Shown piece by piece: positions 8,133 to 17,150 of a stretch of DNA of 64,000 bases. Under the pieces are notes generated by a model. It was not told the DNA's origin. It made no database searches and saw nothing but the letters and a program-made list of their open reading frames with translations. Each line of letters opens with the position of its first letter. Position 1 is the first letter of the stretch. Made by a program: the position numbers and the translations under genes. The stretch spans positions 1 to 64,000 of the forward strand of contig JACKIN010000003.1 in the NCBI GenBank assembly GCA_020638495.1, given 5' to 3'. The stretch comes from Geminicoccaceae bacterium (GTDB taxonomy: Bacteria; Pseudomonadota; Alphaproteobacteria; Geminicoccales; Geminicoccaceae).

Positions 8133-8981
8133 TTACGGTTGAGTGTGCGCCATGCCCAGCCCGGCCATGGCCAGCCCCGCCGTGCGCGGCAACAGCTGCA
8201 GCAGCAGCTCGTCGAGCTCGACCGCGCGGAGCTCGTGCAGCGCCTTGCTGGTGAGCCCAGGGCCGAAGAAGGCCGGGGCCTGCTCGGCGAGGCCGGGCAT
8301 GCCCGGGGCCGGCTCACGCAGCACATAGCCCTGCCCCCACACCGTCTCGATGCCGCGGGCGTCGCCGGTGACCGCGGCGATCTTCTTCCTCAGCTTGCAG
8401 ATGAAGACGTCGATGATCTTCTGCTCGGGCTCGTCCCGTCCGCCATAGAGGTGGTCGAGGAAGGTCTCCTTGCTCAGCGTGGTGCCGCGGCGCAGTGCCA
8501 GGAGCTCGAGAATGCCGTATTCCTTGGCGGTCACCTTGAGCGGGACGTCATCCACCGAGACCGTGCGGGCGTCCAGGTCCAGGGTCAGCCGGCCGACCGT
8601 GATCTGCGACGTGGCGTGGCCTTTCGCCCGCCGCACCGCGACCCGCAGGCGGGCCAGGAGCTCGTGCTTGTCGAAGGGCTTGGTCAGGTAGTCGTCCGCG
8701 CCGTCGACCAGCGCCTGGATCTTCTGCGCCCGGTCGTCGAGGCTCGAAAGGATGAGAACGGGCACCACCGAGCCCGATGCGCGCAGGCGGCGCAGCACCT
8801 GGCTGCCGCTGAGATCGGGCAACTGCAGGTCGAGGATCACGGCGTCGAACTCGTAGCGGCGGGCGAGCTCCAACGCCTCGGCACCCATATCCGTGCTTTC
8901 GACGATGCAGTCCTCCCGCCCGAGGACGGCTTCCAAGAGCGAGGTGGAAACCGGGTCGTCGTCCACAACGAGCACGCGCAT
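8133..8981 (-). CDS. CtrA-like OmpR-family response regulator with C-terminal extension
   Basis: Two-domain DNA-binding regulator. The receiver has the acidic triad D7-D9, phospho-acceptor D51 in ILDLQLPD (same number as in CtrA) and K101 in TKPFDK. The C-terminal winged helix contains GTTLSKETFLDHLYGG, EPEQKIIDVFICKLRKKI and ETVWGQGYVLRE, almost word for word the CtrA DNA-binding half. CtrA is about 230 residues; this protein has 282 because of a roughly 45-residue tail after the winged helix, alanine/leucine-rich and predicted helical. A GGAGAGG sequence precedes the ATG. It may be CtrA itself or a paralogue; the receiver is more divergent than the output domain. It is divergent from mscL. 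Confidence 0.9.
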   Translation of the reverse strand: MRVLVVDDDPVSTSLLEAVLGREDCIVESTDMGAEALELARRYEFDAVILDLQLPDLSGSQVLRRLRASGSVVPVLILSSLDDRAQKIQALVDGADDYLTKPFDKHELLARLRVAVRRAKGHATSQITVGRLTLDLDARTVSVDDVPLKVTAKEYGILELLALRRGTTLSKETFLDHLYGGRDEPEQKIIDVFICKLRKKIAAVTGDARGIETVWGQGYVLREPAPGMPGLAEQAPAFFGPGLTSKALHELRAVELDELLLQLLPRTAGLAMAGLGMAHTQP

Positions 8982-9195
8982 CAGCCTCTCCAGTCAAGTC
9001 GGTTTCATGCCCGACACAACCTTAGCGTGATTTTTTGGTTAATCCATCCCTTGTTGCGCGATTTTTGGCACGACCCTTCGCCGGATGGGCCGGCCCGGAG
9101 CCAATGCGCTGTCGCCCAAATCCCCTCGACCAGTGCGAGCAGCGCTGGTAACGCGGATGGACGGCGGCTCCGCCTTGCCCTGGAGAAGACATCGA
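8982..9195. promoter_or_regulatory. Divergent region between the CtrA-like regulator and mscL
   Basis: A 214-bp region upstream of both genes. It contains a short AT-rich patch (about 9028-9045) with a GGTTAATCC segment. That is one TTAA half-site of the kind CtrA binds, but the full TTAA-N7-TTAA pair is not present. GGAGAAG at 9182-9188 is the mscL ribosome-binding site. Confidence 0.4.
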
Positions 9196-9639
9196 ATGCT
9201 CAAGGAGTTCAGAGAGTTCGCCCTGAAGGGCAATGTGCTCGACATGGCTGTCGGCATCATTATCGGCGCCGCGTTCACGACCGTCGTGAGCTCGCTCGTC
9301 GACGACGTGCTGATGCCGCCGATCGGCGTCATGATGGGCGGCATCGACTTCAGCGACTACTACTTGCAGCTGACCAACATGGATCAGGACTACCCGTCGC
9401 TGCAGGCGGCGCGCGATGCCGGGGTCACGGTCATCGGCTACGGCAGCTTCCTCAACGCGGTGATCAAGTTCGTGATCGTCGCCATCGCGCTCTTCATCAT
9501 CGTCAAGAACATCAACCGCGTGAAGAAGGCGATGGAGCACGAGGAGGAGCGGAAGGCCGATGTGGCGCCGCCGCCCCGCCAGGAGGTGCTGCTCGCGGAG
9601 ATCCGCGACGCCCTGCTCGAGCGTCCGAGCAGAGGCTGA
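9196..9639 (+). CDS. mscL: Large-conductance mechanosensitive channel
   Basis: Homopentameric inner-membrane channel that opens under extreme membrane tension to release solutes on hypo-osmotic shock. The 147-residue product has the MscL hallmark FALKGNVLDMAVGIIIGAAF (about 7-26), the TM1 pore helix and a second membrane helix NAVIKFVIVAIALFIIV, shortened here to its core, then a charged C-terminal bundle helix. I chose the ATG at 9196 because it gives the canonical N terminus and has GGAGAAG eight bases upstream. Length is typical. It stands alone, divergent from the CtrA-like gene and convergent with the glycan locus. Confidence 0.96.
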   Translation: MLKEFREFALKGNVLDMAVGIIIGAAFTTVVSSLVDDVLMPPIGVMMGGIDFSDYYLQLTNMDQDYPSLQAARDAGVTVIGYGSFLNAVIKFVIVAIALFIIVKNINRVKKAMEHEEERKADVAPPPRQEVLLAEIRDALLERPSRG

Positions 9640-9668
9640 GGCCGGTCGTGCCGCCGGAACGTGCGCTG

Positions 9669-10790
9669 TCAGTGTCGGTCGGGCGATGCGCCAGTGGTCC
9701 GATAGGCCGGAAAATAGCCCAGTAGCTCGAGCTCGCTCGGGGACGTGCCGAGCTCGGCTGCGCGGGCCGCGGTGAGCAGCGCGCAGGCTTCCGCGTCGAG
9801 GACGGCACGGAGCGTGCGGTAGGGCCGCGTCAGGCTCGAGAAGCCGGTCTTGAAGCGCATCACCGCATCGTCGCCGCCGCCGACGCCGCCGCCCAGATGC
9901 AGCACGCGATTGCCGCGCGCCCTGGCCCAGAGGCGGGCATGATGGATCAGGAGACTGAACGGCGACTGGCGGATGAAGCGGCTGTCCGAGCCGCCGAGAT
10001 GGGCCTGCACGATGCCATCGCATTCGAAGAGGAGGCAGGCGGCCGCGATCTCGCCCGAATCGACCCGGACCAAGGCAATGTGCAGGTTGGCGGCCAGCCG
10101 GCTGAGCCCCTCGAAATAGGTTGCATCGAAATGATACTGCCGATCCGCCGCCGTCCGCTCCAGCATGGCGGCATAGATCGGCAGGAGGTGCGGCAGGCCC
10201 TCGTCGAAGGCGACGACGGTCGCCGTCTGGCCGAGCCTCTGGCACCTGTTGATGGTGCTCTGATGGCCTCGCCGCGTGCCGGACCAGAGCTTCTCGACCG
10301 GCAGCGTCAGATCGACCGCGACGGTCGGGCTCGTGGAGTGGGTGATGCCGGGCATGGACAGGCTCGCCGGCAAGGGATCGAGCAGCGGATGGGAGCGCAG
10401 GAAGAGCGAGCAGGCTCGCAATGCCCGCAGGCCGCCGCAGAGCGCGGCCAGCGATTCGCGGAGGAAGACGGGATCGGCGCACCCCGCGGGGGTGGCGATC
10501 GGCCCGGGGTAGCCATAAGGCGATACGGCATCCCTGCGGCCGTCGCCGCTGCCGCCGAGCGGTGGGCAGTCGCGCAGCAGGACCGGCACGAAGAAGGCGC
10601 GATCATCTCTCTGTGCCCAGAAGCCGAGCGCCTCGGCACCCATGCGCGCGGCCTCGACCCTGGCGTAGTCGGGCAGATGGTAGAGATCGTGCGGCATCAT
10701 GCGGAGCACTGCCGGCCAGGCTGGATCGGAAGGGCCGAAGAAGCCCGTGACCAGAGTCCGGTGGGCGCTGGCAAAGGTCGTGTCGGTCAC
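9669..10790 (-). CDS. FemAB/BioF2-like acyltransferase domain protein (paralogue 1)
   Basis: A 373-residue protein of the FemAB-like GNAT group (Acetyltransf_6 type). Such proteins transfer acyl or aminoacyl groups and are common beside polysaccharide and exosortase loci. It has an N-terminal DLYHLPDYARVEAARMGAEA (about 35-54), SPYGYPGPI, and the diagnostic C-terminal HLGGGVGGGDDAVMRFKTGF, ending GYFPAYR. The same blocks recur in three nearby proteins. The start is a GTG overlapping the stop of the upstream oxygenase gene by 4 bp, so the pair is co-translated. No signal peptide is seen; action on a cytosolic or lipid-linked intermediate is likely. The donor and acceptor are unknown. Confidence 0.82.
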   Translation of the reverse strand: MTDTTFASAHRTLVTGFFGPSDPAWPAVLRMMPHDLYHLPDYARVEAARMGAEALGFWAQRDDRAFFVPVLLRDCPPLGGSGDGRRDAVSPYGYPGPIATPAGCADPVFLRESLAALCGGLRALRACSLFLRSHPLLDPLPASLSMPGITHSTSPTVAVDLTLPVEKLWSGTRRGHQSTINRCQRLGQTATVVAFDEGLPHLLPIYAAMLERTAADRQYHFDATYFEGLSRLAANLHIALVRVDSGEIAAACLLFECDGIVQAHLGGSDSRFIRQSPFSLLIHHARLWARARGNRVLHLGGGVGGGDDAVMRFKTGFSSLTRPYRTLRAVLDAEACALLTAARAAELGTSPSELELLGYFPAYRTTGASPDRH

Positions 10791-11704
10791 GATCTTGCGT
10801 CGATCGGCCAGAGTGTGGGGAATGGCACCGGATCGCTGAAATCCGGCTCACCGTTCGGCAGGCGTCGGCAGAGCAGCTCGTCGGCGATCCGCACCGGCCT
10901 GCCTTGTGGGTCGAGGTAGCGGCGATAGCGGTTGGCCGCGTCCTGCAGATGCACGGCCAGGGCGAGACGCGGCAGGGGCGACCGGTTCGGCAGGCTGCCG
11001 TGCAGCGCCCAGCAGTGATGGAAGCTGATCTGCCCCTTCTTCAGCGTGATCGGCACGCGCTCCACCGCATGGCCCTGCGCGCGAAAGCGCGCCTCGACCG
11101 CATCGAGGTCCGGATCGTTGAAAAAGCGCGTGTGCTCGAGGTCGCCCCAGCGGTGGCTGCCGTCGATGACGACGAGCGGGCTGCGGTCCGGCCCGACATC
11201 GTGGAACGGGATCCAGGCGGTCAGCATGTTGTCGGAGCTGCAGGTTCCCCAGTAGGCGTGATCGGCATGCCAGCCGACCGCCGTGGCGCGACCCGGCTCG
11301 GCCGCATCGGGCGCGGCGGGCGCCTTGTAGACGAGTTGGTCGTCGAGCAGGCGAATGCTCGAAGTGCGGGCGAGCCGGGCGGCGATCGCGCCGATCGGCG
11401 GTGCCTGGACGAGGGCGCGAATGGCGTCGTTCTGCAGGGACACGAACTCGTTGTTGCGGATCGGGGCACCCTCACCCGGGCGCCAGTCCTTGAACGCCCC
11501 CTGCGCCGGCAGCGCCCGGTCGCGCTCGCCGGCGTAGAAGCGCTCGGCACCGGCGGCAGCTGCATCGAGCAGGGCCTCGGGCAGGACCACGGGCGAGATG
11601 TACCAGCCATGCAGCTCGTAGAAGGCGACATCTGCGTCGTTCAGCTCGAAGCACGCTGGCGCATCGGACCGATCGTCGTCGTTGTACTCTGGCTGGCTGG
11701 ACAT
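10787..11704 (-). CDS. Phytanoyl-CoA dioxygenase family (Fe(II)/2-oxoglutarate) protein
   Basis: A 305-residue PhyH-family oxygenase. ADVAFYELHGWYISPVVLP near the N terminus is the usual opening of the fold. WHADHAYWGT supplies the HxD iron pair, and a distal histidine is offered by HHCWALHGSLPNRS, followed by a basic segment RLALAVHL that could hold 2-oxoglutarate. Such enzymes hydroxylate acyl chains, amino acids or small metabolites. Its stop overlaps the FemAB-like start (GTGA), which points to a shared substrate, perhaps a hydroxylated acyl or amino acid attached to a glycan. I chose the ATG at 11704; a GTG at 11797 is possible but has no Shine-Dalgarno sequence. Confidence 0.85.
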   Translation of the reverse strand: MSSQPEYNDDDRSDAPACFELNDADVAFYELHGWYISPVVLPEALLDAAAAGAERFYAGERDRALPAQGAFKDWRPGEGAPIRNNEFVSLQNDAIRALVQAPPIGAIAARLARTSSIRLLDDQLVYKAPAAPDAAEPGRATAVGWHADHAYWGTCSSDNMLTAWIPFHDVGPDRSPLVVIDGSHRWGDLEHTRFFNDPDLDAVEARFRAQGHAVERVPITLKKGQISFHHCWALHGSLPNRSPLPRLALAVHLQDAANRYRRYLDPQGRPVRIADELLCRRLPNGEPDFSDPVPFPTLWPIDARS

Positions 11705-11990
11705 CGGCGTTTCTTTCGAGGACGGAGGCTCGGCTGCGGCAGACGACAGGCCGGAAGGACGATCGAACTCATTCAGTGGCGTAACGACTTCCAGCACCGG
11801 AAAGAACTAGCAGCTGGAGCCCGAACGTCATCTGTCGGATTTTCTTACATTTACTTGCAACCTCGAAGGCCTGGCGCGCAGCTTCGCGGCATTGGCCGGC
11901 CAATGCCGTGCAGTCGGGCCGCTGCAGCACCGGCGGCTGCCTCCCGGCTCGCGAGATCGTGTCCGGGAAGGTGCGCCGCGTCGGTCCCGG

Positions 11991-13130
11991 TCATCGCCCG
12001 GCCGCCCTGGGAGCTGCGGCCCTAGCATCACCGGGCAGCTCGGCCCGATAGGCAGGGAAGAAGCCAGTCTGCTCCAGGGCCTGGACGGCGACCCCTAGCG
12101 AAGCCGCCCGGGCCCGGGTGAGTGCTGCATAGCGGTCCGGATCGAGCACGGCGCGCACGGTGCGGAAGCGGGCCCGGCCGGGACCGAAGCTCGTCTTGAA
12201 GCGCAGCACGCCGTCGTCCCGGCCGCCGACGCCGCCGCCCAGATGAACGGCCCCGGCCCCCGTCGCATGACCCCAGGTGATCAGCTCCCAGCAGAGAAGC
12301 GAGTCGGGCGAATCCGCCAAGGCAGCTTCGCACGTGCCACCGACCGGCGTCTGGATGATGTCGCAACGGCGGCTGACCAGGGTCGCCGCGATCGGCGTCT
12401 CCCGTCGCTCGACGAGCCAGACCTCCAGGTGACCAGCGAGCGGCGCCAGCCTGTGGAAATAGGCGGCATCGAAACGCGCGTCCGCATTGGCACCGACCCG
12501 ATCCATGGTCTCGTCGTAAATGCCCATGAGAGCCGGCAGGCCGTCCCGTAACGCCACACGACGCACCTGCAAGCCGACACGTTTGCACTTGTTGATCTGT
12601 TGGCGCCGCCGTCGGCTGACTCGCGACCAGATTGCCTCCAGGTCGCCGTCGAGATCGATCAGCACCGTTTTCCAGGCGCGCTCGGTCAGGAGCGGCGACT
12701 CGTCGACCGGCGGCAGGGCGTCGAGGCAGGGATGGTTGCGCAGGAAGGCGCTGACGGCGCCGCGCTGCCGCAGCGCCGCGAGGAACGCGTCGAAGGCGCG
12801 CTCGCAGAAGCCCGGCGCGGCATGCTCGGGCGAACCGATCGGGCCGGGATAGCCATAGGGCGAGACGACATCGAGGGTCCGACCGACGGCTTCCACACCG
12901 GGCCGCTGCGCGCGCCGGACGATGCAGGGGGCGAACCAGAGCGCCTCGCCCTCGACATGGAGAAAGGCTTCGGGTCGACCGCCGAGCCACCGGGCCTCGG
13001 CGCGAAGATAAGCCGGATGGTGATGGATATCGTGGCGGAGCCGCGCCAGGACGGCGAGCCAGAGTGGGTCGTCGTGGCGCAACCATCGGCCACGCGGTTC
13101 GCTTTTCACCGCCGGGTCGATGCTCCGCAC
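11991..13130 (-). CDS. FemAB/BioF2-like acyltransferase domain protein (paralogue 2)
   Basis: About 379 residues, close in plan to the protein at 9669-10790: DIHHHPAYLRAEARWLGG, SPYGYPGPIG, FLRNHPCLDALP, RRRRQQINKCKRVGL (basic segment before the GNAT core), HLGGGVGGRDDGVLRFKTSF and GFFPAYR. These place it in the FemAB-like Acetyltransf_6 group. I prefer the GTG at 13130, with AGG a few bases upstream; a TTG at 13169 would add 13 residues. It is separated by 286 bp from the oxygenase gene and may have its own promoter. The C-terminal tail after the last motif is alanine/arginine-rich. Substrate unknown. Confidence 0.82.
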   Translation of the reverse strand: MRSIDPAVKSEPRGRWLRHDDPLWLAVLARLRHDIHHHPAYLRAEARWLGGRPEAFLHVEGEALWFAPCIVRRAQRPGVEAVGRTLDVVSPYGYPGPIGSPEHAAPGFCERAFDAFLAALRQRGAVSAFLRNHPCLDALPPVDESPLLTERAWKTVLIDLDGDLEAIWSRVSRRRRQQINKCKRVGLQVRRVALRDGLPALMGIYDETMDRVGANADARFDAAYFHRLAPLAGHLEVWLVERRETPIAATLVSRRCDIIQTPVGGTCEAALADSPDSLLCWELITWGHATGAGAVHLGGGVGGRDDGVLRFKTSFGPGRARFRTVRAVLDPDRYAALTRARAASLGVAVQALEQTGFFPAYRAELPGDARAAAPRAAGR

Positions 13131-13292
13131 TATGCCTCGCTCCGTGACCGCCGTTCGCGTGCACGGCAATCTGCCATGCCGGCGGTTCGGAATTCTTAAG
13201 ACACAGCGATTCTTGCCCGTGACCGGGCAGCTTACACCCTCGGCTACGCCAGCCGTTAACCTTTCTTCGGCGGCGGCGCGGTGCAGTGCCGT

Positions 13293-14140
13293 TCAGGCGG
13301 CGCCGGTCAGTCGATAATACTGGTCCGGCCGCCAGCGACGCAGCGCGAAGCCGGCGAGCGGCTGGATGGCGAGGCGGGTGGGCACGTGCTCGATGACCAG
13401 GCCCTGGCGGGTCTTGAACTCGCAAAGTTTGGGATTTTCGCGAGCGTGCAGGCCATTGACGATCGTCGTGACGCCGCTCGTGCGCTGGGCGATCAGCACC
13501 TTGAGATGGAAGAGGCAGAGGGCGAGGTTGTGCGGCAGGCCCGCCTCGCCCACATAGGTCATGTGCTCGTAGTTCACGCCGCCGACCGCATAGCCGAAGC
13601 ACAAGGCGAGAAGCCGGTCGTGGCGCAGGCAGCCGAGCACCAGCCCGCGGCGCGGCGCCATGAAGGCCTCGACCCAGCGGCCGAATTCGTCGCGCCCGGC
13701 CACGGTGACGTCCGGGTTGCGGGCCTGCGCCTGCATCGCCAGGGCAAAGCCCTGGTCGATAACGGCCGAAGGATCGTCGAGCGCCACCACATCGACCTCA
13801 CGCAGGGCCTTTCGGATCTGCTGGCGCCGGCGCGGCTGGAGTCGCTCGAGCGTGTAGCCCGGCAGATCGGGCAGGACGTGCACCGGCAGGCTCGCATTGG
13901 CGTGCGCCCGGTCGACCGGGTCGAGCACGGCCCGCCAGCCCCAGGCGAGCGGCTGCGGGCGCCGGATCTCGTTCGCCCGGATGCGGGCGAGGACGTGGAG
14001 CGGCTGATAGAAGCCGGGAGCGATGGCGGCCCAGTGGCGGCCGGCCAGCTCGACCACGCGCCTGCCCCTGGCCCGCTCCCAGGCGGCGAGCTCGGCCTCG
14101 TCGAGATGCGGCAGGAGCGCCTCCTGCCAGTCGGCGCCGG

Positions 14141-14150
<10 letters not shown>
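13293..14150 (-). CDS. Distant FemAB/GNAT-like transferase
   Basis: A 285-residue protein with the general plan of a FemAB-like acyltransferase but more divergent than its three neighbours. It has LERLQPRRRQQIRKALREVD (basic entry helix), VGGVNYEHMTYVGEAG, LCLFHLKVLIAQ and VNGLHARENPKLCEFKTRQG. The last occupies the place of the LGGG...FKT motif in the paralogues and ends in RPDQYYRL. The ATG at 14150 overlaps the end of the sugar transferase gene by 10 bp, showing that the two are co-transcribed with the transferase first. A role in acylating or otherwise decorating the lipid-linked sugar is an inference from position. Confidence 0.68.
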
Positions 14151-14854
<704 letters not shown>

Positions 14855-14919
14855 CAGATTGCGCCCCTTGGTAGAGCTACAGGGAGGCGCATCGGGCGCC
14901 TGGGGTCGAGGTCTCCCGA

Positions 14920-15936
14920 ATGCGCGGTGCACGGTGGCTGCGGAGCGACGATGCCGGGTGGGCTGACATGCTCGCCTCGGCCGGTCCGCACGACGTCTAT
15001 CACCTGCCGGGCTATCACCGGGTCGCCGAGGCTTCCGGCTGGGGCGAGGCGTGGCTGCACGTCGTGGACGACGGTCGGCGCTGGATCGCCTTGCCGCTGC
15101 TGCTGCAGCCGATCGAAGGTGCGCCGGGGCGCTGCGACGCGACGTCGGTCTACGGCTATGCCGGGCCGATCACCTCCACGGCGCCGGTCGGTCAGGACCT
15201 CGTGGCCGACTTCCACCGAACGCTGCACCAGGGTCTCGTCGAGCGCGGTGCGGTCACCCTCTTCGCCCGCCTCCACCCGCTGCTCGAGCAGGCGCCGGTC
15301 CTCGCGGGCATGGGTGAGCTCGCGCGCCTGGGCGACACCGTCTCGATCGACCTTCGGCTGCCCGAGGAAGCGCAGCTCGCCACCTATCGCAGCAACCATC
15401 GGCGCGACATCGCGAAGCTCGAGCGCAAGGGGTACCGCACCATGGTGAACGAGCGGCCGGGTGACCTCGGGCCCTTCGTCGAGCTCTATTACGAGAACAT
15501 GCGGCGCGTGCAGGCGCAGTCGCGCTACTTCTTCGATGCCGCCCATTTCGAGCGGCTGGCCGAGACCCTCGGACCGGCCCTCACTCTCGCCCTCTGCGAT
15601 CTCGACGGAGAGATCGTCGGAGCTGGCCTGTTCATGCGGCACGGACCCATCGTGCAATATCATCTGGCCGCCGTCTCCGACCGTCACGCCGGAGCAGCAC
15701 CTGCCAAGCAGCTGATCGACGCGAGCCGACGACATTTCCGGGCCGCCGGGGCGGACTTCCTGCATCTGGGCGGCGGACGAGGTGCGATCGAGGATTCGCT
15801 CTTCCACTTCAAGGCGGGCTTCTCGCCGCGCCGTCACGCCTTCCGGGTCTGGCGCTGGATCATCGATGCGCCGGCCTATGAAGCGCTGACCGCCGGCCGG
15901 CCGGCGACCCGCTTCTTCCCGGCCTATCGCGGCTGA
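14920..15936 (+). CDS. FemAB/BioF2-like acyltransferase domain protein (paralogue 3)
   Basis: A 338-residue protein of the same family as the two upstream paralogues: DVYHLPGYHRVAEASGWGEA, SVYGYAGPI, NHRRDIAKLERKG (basic GNAT entry helix), QSRYFFDAAHFERL, HLGGGRGAIEDSLFHFKAGF and RFFPAYRG at the end. It starts at an ATG with GAGG eight bases upstream, and is divergent from the sugar transferase with a 65-bp gap between them. It is the only member of the set on the plus strand and ends convergently with the PglA-like gene. Substrate unknown. Confidence 0.82.
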   Translation: MRGARWLRSDDAGWADMLASAGPHDVYHLPGYHRVAEASGWGEAWLHVVDDGRRWIALPLLLQPIEGAPGRCDATSVYGYAGPITSTAPVGQDLVADFHRTLHQGLVERGAVTLFARLHPLLEQAPVLAGMGELARLGDTVSIDLRLPEEAQLATYRSNHRRDIAKLERKGYRTMVNERPGDLGPFVELYYENMRRVQAQSRYFFDAAHFERLAETLGPALTLALCDLDGEIVGAGLFMRHGPIVQYHLAAVSDRHAGAAPAKQLIDASRRHFRAAGADFLHLGGGRGAIEDSLFHFKAGFSPRRHAFRVWRWIIDAPAYEALTAGRPATRFFPAYRG

Positions 15937-15968
15937 GGCCCTGGCCGCTCGACTCCCGACGGTCGGCC

Positions 15969-17087
15969 TCATAGCCGCATGGTTTCGAGAATGGTGTCGT
16001 TGACCTCACGGTCGTCGAAGCGCGCCTCGACCAACCGCCGGCTGGCAAGGCCCATCGGCAGCGCCAGCTCGGGCGCCGCCGCGAAGCGGCGCATGGCGAC
16101 AGCGAGCCCCTCGACATCGTGCTTGGCGACCAGATAGCCGTTCTCGCCGTGGCGGACGGTCTCGCGGCAGCCGGGCGCGTCGGTGGTGATGATCGGCCGG
16201 CCCATGGCCATCGCCTCGAGGGTCGAGCGCGGCACGCCCTCCCGGTAGGTGGACGGCAAGACGAAGACATCGGCGTCCGCGATGACCGGTCGGACATCGT
16301 GGACGGTACCGAGGTAGTCGATGATGCCCTCGCGTTGCCACGCCTCGACCTGGTCGGGCGCCAGGGCACCGGGGGAGCTGTCGAAGCTGCCCAGGAGCGC
16401 GAAGCGGGCTTTCGGGAACTCGGCCTTGACCCGGCGTGCCGCGTCGGCATAGGCGACCACCCCCTTGTCCTTGATCAGCCGGCCGACCAGGAGAAAGCTC
16501 GGCCGCTCGACCGGCGGCGGCGCGTAGGCGAAATGGGCCAGATCGATCCCGATCCCGTTCAGCAGGACGAGCTCGTGCCGACGCGGCGCCAGCCGCCGCC
16601 GGCGCAGGAGATCGCGATCGTCCGGATTGAGGACGAAGGTCGCATTGGAGAGCGAGAATGCGAGCCGATAGAGCGGCTGCTGGACGGCGCGGAGAAAGCG
16701 TCGGCGGCCCTCGCTGCCGTCGGCGAAGGCGTAGCCCATGCCCTCGACCATGGTGAAGATCCGCCCGACCCGGGCGAGCCGGGCGGCCAGGGCACCATAG
16801 ACCATCGGCTTCATCGTGTAGGCGAGCAGCATGTCCGGGCGCAGCTCGTCGAAAATCCGCCGCAGCCCGAGGACACTGCCCACGTCACGCAGCGGGTTGA
16901 GCCCCGTCCGGTCGAGCGGCACCTGCCGGAACCGGGCGCCACGCGCACCAAGCTCGGCGACCACCCGCGGGTCGTGGTCGGCGGCGCAACCGATGACCTC
17001 ATGGCCGCGGGCGACCATGGCGTCGATCAGCCGACCGCGAAACTGGGTCAGGCTGACCCCGACACACCCGAGCAGGGCAACACGCAA
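15969..17087 (-). CDS. PglA-like GT4 glycosyltransferase
   Basis: Retaining GT-B glycosyltransferase of about 372 residues. Family 4 features include LLVGRLIKDKGVVAYADAA (donor-side start), DADVFVLPSTYREGVPRSTL with the EX7E-type acidic pair, and MAMGRPIITTDAPGC. The N-terminal half, with TMKPMVYGALAARLARV and MVEGMGYAF, recalls PglA and related galactosaminyl/galactosyl transferases acting on undecaprenyl-diphospho-bacillosamine. I chose the TTG at 17087 because GGAGG lies eight bases upstream. The ATG at 17129 lies in the loop of a strong hairpin and adds non-family residues. It is downstream of the Wzc-like gene in the same operon. Confidence 0.87.
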   Translation of the reverse strand: MRVALLGCVGVSLTQFRGRLIDAMVARGHEVIGCAADHDPRVVAELGARGARFRQVPLDRTGLNPLRDVGSVLGLRRIFDELRPDMLLAYTMKPMVYGALAARLARVGRIFTMVEGMGYAFADGSEGRRRFLRAVQQPLYRLAFSLSNATFVLNPDDRDLLRRRRLAPRRHELVLLNGIGIDLAHFAYAPPPVERPSFLLVGRLIKDKGVVAYADAARRVKAEFPKARFALLGSFDSSPGALAPDQVEAWQREGIIDYLGTVHDVRPVIADADVFVLPSTYREGVPRSTLEAMAMGRPIITTDAPGCRETVRHGENGYLVAKHDVEGLAVAMRRFAAAPELALPMGLASRRLVEARFDDREVNDTILETMRL

Positions 17088-17115
17088 GATGGAACCTCCG
17101 AGGCGTAGAGCCGAT

Positions 17116-17143
17116 CCCCCGGCCGGCATGGTCCGGCCGGGGG
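17116..17143 (-). other. Intra-operon stem-loop after the wzc-like gene
   Basis: Perfect 11-bp inverted repeat CCCCCGGCCGG / CCGGCCGGGGG with six-base loop, just 8 bases after the autokinase stop and about 30 before the next start. There is no T-run on the transcribed strand, so it is more likely an mRNA-stabilising or attenuating structure than a full terminator. Confidence 0.7.
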
Positions 17144-17150
17144 GTGGCAG

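Noticed and set aside
8982..9195. CtrA auto-regulation site
   Set aside because: Only a single TTAA half-site was found; the TTAA-N7-TTAA pair is absent.
13214..13229. Terminator-like TGCCCG/CGGGCA hairpin
   Set aside because: Only six pairs and no T-run on either strand.
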